Of a DNA stretch of 64,000 bases, positions 58,669 through 64,000 are shown piece after piece. Numbering within the stretch: position 1 is the first letter of the stretch; each line of letters opens with the position of its first letter. The notes under the pieces were generated by a model. It saw only the letters and a list, made by a program, of their open reading frames with translations. It was not told the origin of the DNA and searched no databases. The translations under genes were made by a program, and so were the position numbers. Source of the DNA: CBDCLY01 sp965218715 (GTDB lineage: Bacteria > Bacteroidota > Bacteroidia > Flavobacteriales_E > Vicingaceae); contig CBDCLY010000007.1 in the NCBI GenBank assembly GCA_965218715.1, positions 1 through 64,000 of the forward strand. The letters run 5' to 3'.

Positions 58669-59891
58669 TGAATTATCAGGAAGTACTGGGTTATTTGTAC
58701 CAACAACTTCCGATGTACCAGAGAAGTGGCAAGGTAGCCTATAAGAAAGACCTTGGAAACATCAAGACACTTTGTGCTCACCTAAATCATCCTCAACAAG
58801 CCTTTAAAAGCATTCACATTGCAGGCAGCAATGGCAAAGGCTCCATTGCTCATGGCTTAAGTGCCATTTTGCAGGAGGAAGGATATAAGGTGGGATTGTA
58901 TACTTCACCGCATTTGATTGACTTTAGAGAACGGATTCGGTTAAATGGAGAATTGGTAACCAAGCAAATTGTTCAAGAATTTGTGGTAGAGAATATGGCC
59001 CATTTTAATAAAGTGAAACCCTCTTTTTTTGAATGGTCGGTTGCTTTGGCATTTCATGTATTTAGAAAAGAGCAAGTAGATGTTGCGGTAGTAGAAACGG
59101 GATTGGGTGGAAGGTTGGATTCTACCAATGTGATTACACCAGAGCTTAGCATCATTAGCAACATCTCTTTAGACCATGTGGATTTATTGGGAGATAGTTT
59201 ATCACAGATAGCAGGTGAGAAAGCAGGAATCATAAAGGAAAATGTTCCAGTTGTGATTGGAAATGCATCTGGACAAAAAGAAGTGTTTATACGAAAAGCC
59301 AAAAGTTTAAATGCAGCAATTCATTTTGCTGATGAGGAAGAGAATGTTTTGAATATAGATGAACAACTTCCTTCCTACCAACATGAGAATTTTCAAACCA
59401 TTGGAGTAGCTTCTAAAATTTTAATAGAGTTGGGTTGGAAGATTGATTTGAAAATGATTCCAAATCGTTTGTCTAGGATGAATGAGCTAACAGGCTTAAG
59501 GGGCCGTTGGCAAGTGATGAATGAACATCCCAGAGTAATTTTTGACACGGCTCATAATGAGGCAGGCATAAAGCATTTGGTGCAAACTTTGGCTAAGGAA
59601 AAAGTGAAGGTAAAGCATTTGGTGATCGGATTTGTGAAAGGAAAAGACCTAGGGGATGTATTGAAACAGTTGCCAAAAGAGGCTAAGTATTATTTCTGCT
59701 CAGCTAAGATAGACCGTTCCTTGGCTGCAAATGAATTAAAGGAAGAGGCTGTAAAATTTGGCTTAGAGGGTGATGTTTTCGAGAGCCCGGAAGCGGCCTT
59801 AGAAAAAGCAAAACGGGAGGCCAAAGCCGAAGATTTAATCCTGGCATTTGGAAGCAATTTCATGATTGGAGAATTGCTTGAAAATATTTAG
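58668..59891 (+). CDS. folC: Bifunctional folylpolyglutamate/dihydrofolate synthase
   Basis: Adds glutamate to dihydropteroate and folates. The ATP-loop AGSNGKGSIAHGLSAIL and VVETGLGGRLDSTNVI motif, then DHVDLLGDSLSQIAGEKAGIIK, identify it. 407 residues from the ATG at 58668, overlapping the TonB-like stop (TGATG). It is the last gene before the tRNA pair and the repeat region. Confidence 0.95.
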   Translation: MNYQEVLGYLYQQLPMYQRSGKVAYKKDLGNIKTLCAHLNHPQQAFKSIHIAGSNGKGSIAHGLSAILQEEGYKVGLYTSPHLIDFRERIRLNGELVTKQIVQEFVVENMAHFNKVKPSFFEWSVALAFHVFRKEQVDVAVVETGLGGRLDSTNVITPELSIISNISLDHVDLLGDSLSQIAGEKAGIIKENVPVVIGNASGQKEVFIRKAKSLNAAIHFADEEENVLNIDEQLPSYQHENFQTIGVASKILIELGWKIDLKMIPNRLSRMNELTGLRGRWQVMNEHPRVIFDTAHNEAGIKHLVQTLAKEKVKVKHLVIGFVKGKDLGDVLKQLPKEAKYYFCSAKIDRSLAANELKEEAVKFGLEGDVFESPEAALEKAKREAKAEDLILAFGSNFMIGELLENI

Positions 59892-59920
59892 AAATTTCTT
59901 GTTGAGTGTTTCAATTCTTG

Positions 59921-59928
59921 TATATTTG
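59921..59928 (+). promoter_or_regulatory. Bacteroidota -7 element for tRNA-Val
   Basis: TATATTTG at 59921-59928 is preceded by a TTG 19 bp upstream (59899-59901), a good -33/-7 arrangement, and ends 13 bp before the mature tRNA 5' end. Confidence 0.65.
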
Positions 59929-59941
59929 CACTCCAAATTTT

Positions 59942-60016
59942 GGGCGATTAGCTCAGTTGGTTCAGAGCACCTCGTTTACACCGAGGGGGTCGGGAGTTCG
60001 AATCTCTCATCGCCCA
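59942..60016 (+). tRNA. tRNA-Val, anticodon TAC
   Basis: The 75-nt cloverleaf closes with GGCGAT... acceptor arms (59942-59948 with 60009-60015). The anticodon loop is TTTACAC, with anticodon TAC. The T arm carries GGTTCGAATC-like consensus as GAGTTCGAATCTC. The 3' CCA is not encoded. Confidence 0.95.
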
Positions 60017-60019
60017 CTA

Positions 60020-60048
60020 ACCCTTGAAGCTTGCTTCGAGGGTTTTTT
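60020..60048 (+). terminator. Intrinsic terminator between the two tRNA genes
   Basis: ACCCTTGAAG pairs with CTTCGAGGGT through a short loop, followed by six T. The second tRNA starts 5 bp later, so it needs its own promoter or readthrough. Confidence 0.7.
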
Positions 60049-60053
60049 GATTA

Positions 60054-60128
60054 GAGGCATTAGCTCAGTTGGTTCAGAGCACTACCTTGACAGGGTAGGG
60101 GTCACTGGTTCGAATCCAGTATGCCTCA
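60054..60128 (+). tRNA. tRNA-Val, anticodon GAC
   Basis: Cloverleaf with GAGGCAT (60054-60060) pairing ATGCCTC (60121-60127). The anticodon stem CTACC/GGTAG encloses the loop TTGACAG, anticodon GAC. It is the second valine isoacceptor in tandem, and the last conserved gene before the repeat array. Confidence 0.93.
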
Positions 60129-60296
60129 CAAATCAGTTTGGAGTTTGAGATTAGAGCAAGGGATTTATTTACTGATTTCACTCAATACTTGCACTCTAAC
60201 TCCGAGCTTATGAAAGTCGGCTAGAATCCATTAATTTAGAAGGCAATTAAATACAATGTATATATCTCCAGATATATTCAATGTATTTATACATAC
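60129..60296. other. Spacer between tRNA and the cassette array
   Basis: No ORF or RNA is supported. It contains a perfect inverted repeat, ATATATCT at 60260-60267 and AGATATAT at 60270-60277, separated by CC, and the direct repeat AATGTAT nearby. It ends where the first GTT core of the array begins (60297). It could contain an integron-type attachment site, but no evidence of attI motifs beyond the core was seen. Confidence 0.4.
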
Positions 60297-60608
60297 GTTA
60301 ACGCCAATCCTCCCCTCACGCCAACCCTGATGTAGTTCAACGGGTCTACTAGCCAGCTAACCCACGCCACGAAGGTAAAACCAAAAGAAATAAACAGATA
60401 AAGCTTCGCTTTGAATAACTGGCGTTAACAATAGCTATAAGTCATTTTTTTACTTAGCCGTCACCTTCCTGCTTCCCTAGTTTCGCGCTTCGCGCCGAAT
60501 TTTTTTTCTATTATGGAGTTAAGTGTTCTTCTAGCGTCGCTCGCTTTCTGCTAAACCTCATTTTATGTACTTTTAAGAAACTAAAAAAAACGGCCTCATA
60601 GCTGAGAC
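60297..60608 (+). repeat. 312-bp tandem unit 1
   Basis: Starts GTTAACGCC and carries the inverse core GGCGTTAAC at 60421-60429. Between them are about 124 bp with no ORF. The 3' part, 60421 to the next core, forms a long imperfect hairpin: left AGCTATAAG with right AGCTATGAG (as reverse complement), flanked by T-rich tracts. Contains GCGC-TTC-GCGC followed by eight T, resembling an intrinsic terminator. Confidence 0.85.
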
Positions 60609-60920
60609 GTTAACGCCAATCCTCCCCTCACGCCAACCCTTAGGTAGTTCAACGGGTCTACTAGCCATCTACGCCACGCCACGAAGGTAAAACCATAAGA
60701 AATAAACAGATAAAGCTTCGCTTTGAAAAACGGGCGTTAACAATAGCTATAAGTCATTTTTTTCCTAAGCCGCCAACTTCCTGCTTCCCTAGTTTCGCGC
60801 TTCGCGCCGATTTTTTTTTCTATTATGGACTTAAGTGTTCTTCTAGCGTCGCTCGCTTTCTGCTAAACCTCATTTTATGTACTTTTAAGAAACTAAAAAA
60901 AACGGCCTCATAGCTGAGAC
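60609..60920 (+). repeat. 312-bp tandem unit 2
   Basis: Same length and layout as unit 1, with the inverse core at 60733-60741. Differs from unit 1 at scattered sites, for example the stretch before the inverse core reads AAAAACGGGCG instead of ATAACTGGCG. Confidence 0.85.
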
Positions 60921-61232
60921 GTTAACGCCAATCCTCCCCTCACGCCAACCCTTATGTAGTTCAACGGATTATTTTTGCCATTTACGGCACGCCACGAAAG
61001 TAAAACCATAAGAAACAAGCAGGAAAGCTTCGCTTTGAATAACTGGCGTTAACAATAGCTATAAGTCATTTTTTTACTTAGCCGCCACCTTCCTGCTTCC
61101 CTAGTTTCGCGCTTCGCGCCGAATTTTTTTTCTATTATGGAGTTAAGTGTTCTACTAGCGTCGCTCGCTTCCTGCTAAAAGTCATTTTCAGTACTTTTAA
61201 GAAACTAAAAAAAACGGCCTCATAGCTGAGAC
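60921..61232 (+). repeat. 312-bp tandem unit 3 (subtype B)
   Basis: Carries a different central segment from units 1, 2 and 5: GGATTATTTTTGCCATTTACG replaces GGGTCTACTAGCC. The inverse core is at 61045. Almost identical to unit 4. Confidence 0.85.
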
Positions 61233-61544
61233 GTTAACGCCAATCCTCCCCTCACGCCAACCCTGATGTAGTTCAACGGATTATTTTTGCCATTTACGGC
61301 ACGCCACGAAAGTAAAACCATAAGAAACAAGCAGGAAAGCTTCGCTTTGAATAACTGGCGTTAACAATAGCTATAAGTCATTTTTTTACTTAGCCGCCAC
61401 CTTCCTGCTTCCCTAGTTTCGCGCTTCGCGCCGAATTTTTTTTCTATTATGGAGTTAAGTGTTCTACTAGCGTCGCTCGCTTCCTGCTAAAAGTCATTTT
61501 CAGTACTTTTAAGAAACTAAAAAAAACGGCCTCATAGCTGAGAC
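61233..61544 (+). repeat. 312-bp tandem unit 4 (subtype B)
   Basis: By eye only one base differs from unit 3 (CTGATG against CTTATG near its start). The inverse core is at 61357. This argues for recent duplication of a subtype-B unit. Confidence 0.85.
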
Positions 61545-61856
61545 GTTAACGCCAATCCTCCCCTCACGCCAACCCTTATGTAGTTCAACGGGTCTACTAG
61601 CCAGCTACGCCACGCCACGAAGGTAAAACCACAAGAAATAAACAGATAAAGCTTCGCTTTGAATAACTGGCGTTAACAATAGCTATAAGTCATTTTTTTA
61701 CTTAGCCGTCACCTTCCTGCTTCCCTAGTTTCGCGCTTCGCGCCGAATTTTTTTTCTATTATGGAGTTAAGTGTTCTTCTAGCGTCGCTCGCTTTCTGCT
61801 AAACCTCATTTTATGTACTTTTAAGAAACTAAAAAAAACGGCCTCATAGCTGAGAC
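61545..61856 (+). repeat. 312-bp tandem unit 5
   Basis: Returns to the subtype-A central segment of units 1 and 2. The inverse core is at 61669. Its right palindrome arm is joined to the next unit's core GTTAGCCC at 61857, so the core sequence changes exactly at the boundary. Confidence 0.85.
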
Positions 61857-61884
61857 GTTAGCCCACATTAGAGAAAATATCAAT

Positions 61885-62718
61885 ATGAGTTTAAATACTG
61901 ACTTAGTTAAAGCGACAAAAAATGGGGATATAGAAAAAGTATCTGAACTGATTGATTTGGGAGCTGATTTAAATACTACTGTTGGTGACTCTGACAAAAG
62001 AAATTTGCTTCACCACGCATCACAAAAAGGACACTCAAAGTTGGTTGAATTTCTAATAGAAAAAGGAATCGGAATCAATAGTTTAGATGAACGAGGAAGA
62101 ACACCTTTATATTTATCTTGTTACAATTATAAATTTGATTCAGCTAAAACTCTAGTTTCTAAGGGTGCTGAAATAAATATCAGTGGAGAATACAATCCAC
62201 TTGACATGGCAAGTTCAAATTCCTATTACGGAACCGAAATAGTGGAATTACTGCTTGACAAAGGAGCTGATGTAAATATTGTTTGTAGAGGAACAAGTGT
62301 TACACCATTAATGGGAGCATTACATCAGGAAAAAACAAATGCTCTCAAACTACTTTTAAATGCAGGTACAAATACAAATCATATTGATGCTAACGGAGAA
62401 TCACCTTTAGGAAGAATTTCTGCAACCGAATTTCCTGAACACGTAAATCTACTTTTAGACTTTGGTGCTAAAATTAATTATCAAGACAGAAAAGGTAATT
62501 CAGCACTGCATAATGCAATAGAAAGAAAAAATAGGAAAGTAATAGAAGCCTTAATTAAAAGGGGAATTAAAACAAATTTGAAAAATGCCAACGGAGAAAC
62601 TGCTGAAGAGATGGCTAGAAGAACTGACTCTGAATTGCATTCATTTATTTCCAAACTAATTCCGAAAGAAGAAACTCAAGACGGGTTGATTTCGAAATTG
62701 AAAAATTTATGGAAATAA
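61885..62718 (+). CDS. Ankyrin-repeat protein (cassette gene)
   Basis: 277 residues made of about seven ankyrin repeats; signatures such as GDIEKVSELIDLGADLN, NLLHHASQKGHSKLVEFLIEKG and GRTPLYLSCYNYKFDSAKTLVSKGAEIN recur every 33 or so residues. There is no signal peptide, so it is probably cytoplasmic and binds another protein. The unit starts at GTTAGCCCAC (61857), only 28 bp upstream of the ATG, leaving a very short leader; no TAnnTTTG promoter was seen in that gap. The role is unknown. Confidence 0.8.
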   Translation: MSLNTDLVKATKNGDIEKVSELIDLGADLNTTVGDSDKRNLLHHASQKGHSKLVEFLIEKGIGINSLDERGRTPLYLSCYNYKFDSAKTLVSKGAEINISGEYNPLDMASSNSYYGTEIVELLLDKGADVNIVCRGTSVTPLMGALHQEKTNALKLLLNAGTNTNHIDANGESPLGRISATEFPEHVNLLLDFGAKINYQDRKGNSALHNAIERKNRKVIEALIKRGIKTNLKNANGETAEEMARRTDSELHSFISKLIPKEETQDGLISKLKNLWK

Positions 62719-62722
62719 AAAC

Positions 62723-62923
62723 GTGGGCTAACACTGTATATAGCAAATAGGGCAACCAGTGGTTTAGGGAAGTTCAGTGCTATTTACTAATACCGCCAAA
62801 TCATTGATTTGGCTTTTAAGAATGAATAAATTAAAAACAAAATACAACGTTTTGGCTCAGAGCAACCCCGAAAGTTTATCGCTTTCTACTGCCCTACTTG
62901 CCATATACTAAACGTTAGCCACA
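62723..62923 (+). repeat. attC-like element after the ankyrin cassette
   Basis: Begins with the inverse core GTGGGCTAAC (62723-62732) and ends with the next core GTTAGCCAC (62914-62922). The arms pair over at least 24 bases with bulges: TATATAGCAAATAGGGCA on the left against TGCCCTACTTGCCATATA on the right. The centre contains CCGCCAAATCATTGATTTGG, and a GAATAAATTAAAAACAAAAT block shared with the element at 63622. Length about 200 bp, longer than most described attC sites. Confidence 0.55.
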
Positions 62924-62931
62924 ATACAAAA

Positions 62932-63609
62932 ATGAAAAGATTAATACTTTTACTACTAGTTTTAATAGTCTCAAATAAATCTTGGTCTCAAGCTCCAGAA
63001 TTTTCTGTTCAAAAAGTTATTCAGGATAACAGCTCTTTATACAGTAAAACAGATAGCAGACATAAAATTGATACTGTATATTTTATTAATTTGAAAGAAT
63101 GGAACTTTAATCATTTTTCAGAATCAATCTCAATTTCAGCAGGAGACAGTTTAGTTCGCTCTTACATCAATACCTTTAAAATTGAACCTAACAGAAGATA
63201 TGATATCTATTTAAACGGAAAACTAATTCAAATCATTAAAACAAAATTAGACTCCTCTTATAATTACCAAGAATTTGTAAACGAAATGAATAAGTTTCAA
63301 TTGTCATATTCAAATCCAAAGGACTTTTCTTTAACAATAAGAGATGAATATGAAATGGAAAAAAGAACAATTTTCCAAGATTCTACAAGCTATATCACAA
63401 TTGACTATAACCAAAACTCTGAAATGCAAAGATATTTTGGAACTGTGAACAAAGGAAAAAATTCAAAGATGACGTTTGACAAAAAATGGGACGAAAATGG
63501 GAAATACATAAAAGGAGAAATGATAATCTACTCTAAAGAAAAAGACAAATGGAAAGTCTTAAAGACTAAGGAATTAGATTTTCTAGAGGAAGCCACTGAT
63601 AATTATTAA
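62932..63609 (+). CDS. Secreted protein of unknown function (cassette gene)
   Basis: 225 residues with a signal peptide (MKRLILLLLVLIVSNKSWSQ). The rest is polar with no recognised domain; a duplicated-looking pattern of charged beta strands is visible. It sits in a cassette whose core GTTAGCC (62914) lies 18 bp before the ATG. No known family was recognised. Confidence 0.7.
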   Translation: MKRLILLLLVLIVSNKSWSQAPEFSVQKVIQDNSSLYSKTDSRHKIDTVYFINLKEWNFNHFSESISISAGDSLVRSYINTFKIEPNRRYDIYLNGKLIQIIKTKLDSSYNYQEFVNEMNKFQLSYSNPKDFSLTIRDEYEMEKRTIFQDSTSYITIDYNQNSEMQRYFGTVNKGKNSKMTFDKKWDENGKYIKGEMIIYSKEKDKWKVLKTKELDFLEEATDNY

Positions 63610-63621
63610 AAATAAATAAAA

Positions 63622-63816
63622 GTGGCTAACAAGGGCTATACGTAATGCGGGTTTTCAGCTAAAAGAAAGGTCAGTGCAATTAATAAAGTCCGCCAATACT
63701 TTAATTTGGTATTTAAAGTGAATAAATTAACAACAAAATATAAACTCTTGGCTATGTGCAAATTTGAAAACTACGCTTTTCAAATCCCGAACTACGCATA
63801 GCCGGATCGTTGTGTG
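63622..63816 (+). repeat. attC-like element after the secreted-protein cassette
   Basis: Starts with GTGGCTAAC (63622-63630) and ends at the next core GTTGTGTG (63809-63816). The left arm GGGCTATACGTAATGCGGG pairs with CCCGAACTACGCATAGCC on the right, with bulges. Shares the central block (GTGAATAAATTAACAACAAA and TTGGCT with CCGCCAA) with the element at 62723, although the flanking genes are unrelated. Confidence 0.55.
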
Positions 63817-63834
63817 TAATTACTTCTTATAAAT

Positions 63835-64000
63835 ATGAGAACGACCTTAATTTTAATTATGTTATTCAGTTTAAGCCTAAATGGTCAAAACTTAATCAGA
63901 AAAGGAGAGTTGCGTGGTTCTTGGTTTACGTCTAATGTAGATAGCTCATTTTATAACTCTGACACTATAGTTCTAGTCAAAAAACTGAATAAACAACAAG
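63835..64000 (+). CDS. Secreted protein fragment (third cassette gene)
   Basis: Starts ATG at 63835, 26 bp after the core GTTGTGTG, and runs off the window edge. The visible 55 residues have a signal peptide (LILIMLFSLSLNGQ) followed by a polar stretch. Nothing further can be said. Confidence 0.6.
   Translation, partial: MRTTLILIMLFSLSLNGQNLIRKGELRGSWFTSNVDSSFYNSDTIVLVKKLNKQQ

Larger units (their letters stand above)
60297..64000 (+). mobile_element. Integron-like gene cassette array without visible integrase
   Basis: Eight consecutive units begin with GTT and, when complete, carry at their 3' end an imperfect palindrome of about 190-200 bp. Five units are ORF-less and 312 bp each (60297-61856), then an ankyrin gene unit (61857-62913), a secreted-protein gene unit (62914-63808), and a unit cut by the window end (63809-). 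In gene-bearing units the bases after GTT at the unit start match, as reverse complement, the bases just after the gene: TTAGCCCAC with GTGGGCTAA, and TTAGCCAC with GTGGCTAA. This is the relation between a cassette's core site and its own attC inverse core in integrons. No integrase gene lies in the window, so it would be a cassette cluster lacking one (CALIN) or the distal end of a longer array. Confidence 0.55.

Noticed and set aside
59906..60148. An 80-codon frame across the two tRNA genes
   Set aside because: It runs through both tRNA cloverleaves and has no protein features; it is a chance frame.
60297..61856. CRISPR array or simple satellite
   Set aside because: The period is 312 bp with no short repeat plus unique spacers, and the units have a defined core and palindromic end that matches the gene-bearing units next to them. 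No cas genes are nearby.
60297..64000. Insertion sequence or transposon with terminal repeats
   Set aside because: No transposase ORF or terminal inverted repeats with target duplication were found; the repeated elements lie at every gene boundary instead.

Overview
The window is AT-rich chromosomal DNA from a member of the Bacteroidota. The evidence is a type IX secretion and gliding block (porV, porU, a PorP/SprF-like gene, gldJ), a protein with a type IX C-terminal sorting domain, DUF4924 and OstA-like genes typical of the phylum, and many promoters of the Bacteroidota form TAnnTTTG. The exact family is not resolved; a Flavobacteriales-like aquatic bacterium fits best. Genes are tightly packed, often with 4-base start/stop or stop/stop overlaps, and TTG or GTG starts are common.

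Layout. 1-9.5 kb: radC (partial), purL, a polytopic membrane protein, a YtcJ-like amidohydrolase lipoprotein, a SiaC-family protein, a DUF985 cupin, an acyl-CoA synthetase and a T9SS-exported protein. 9.5-15.5 kb: a MarR-type regulator followed by a fatty-acid beta-oxidation operon fadN-fadA-fadE, the same gene order as in Bacillus. 15.5-20.8 kb: an MscS channel, outer-membrane and envelope proteins, a LysM/M23 peptidase, an AIM24 protein and an SRPBCC/GyrI-like protein. 20.8-25.7 kb: a sulfotransferase-like gene coupled to a branched-chain aminotransferase, then methylmalonyl-CoA mutase subunits mutB and mutA. 25.7-34 kb: rel/spoT, fur-STAS-purA, an OstA/LptA-like gene, an M42 peptidase, DUF4924 and a Skp/OmpH chaperone. 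34-38.7 kb: DUF1853, a second SiaC-family protein, a LytTR regulator with its histidine kinase, a small barrel protein and mtgA. 38.8-51.7 kb: pdhC, pdhA, cdd, ispF, porV, porU, the PorP-like gene, gldJ and murF. 51.7-59.9 kb: an acyl-CoA dehydrogenase, anmK, an amino-acid dehydrogenase, nhaD, exbB-exbD-tonB and folC.

The accessory end (60.1-64 kb) is the most unusual part. After two tRNA-Val genes comes a string of units that each begin with a GTT core and carry a roughly 190-200 bp imperfect palindrome at the 3' end: five ORF-less units of exactly 312 bp, then an ankyrin-repeat gene, a secreted-protein gene, and a third gene cut by the window edge. In each complete unit the bases at its own start are complementary to the bases just after its gene. 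This is the hallmark of integron gene cassettes and their attC sites. No integrase is visible, so the region looks like an integrase-less cassette cluster with unusually long attC-like sites.

A second notable observation is a set of nine single-base frame disruptions between 21.6 and 35.6 kb: the aminotransferase, rel/spoT, OstA, M42 (three), DUF4924 (two) and the LytTR regulator. Eight of them are best explained by one extra base, mostly in short homopolymers. They look like sequence errors rather than real gene decay, because restoring each one recreates the conserved family sequence.
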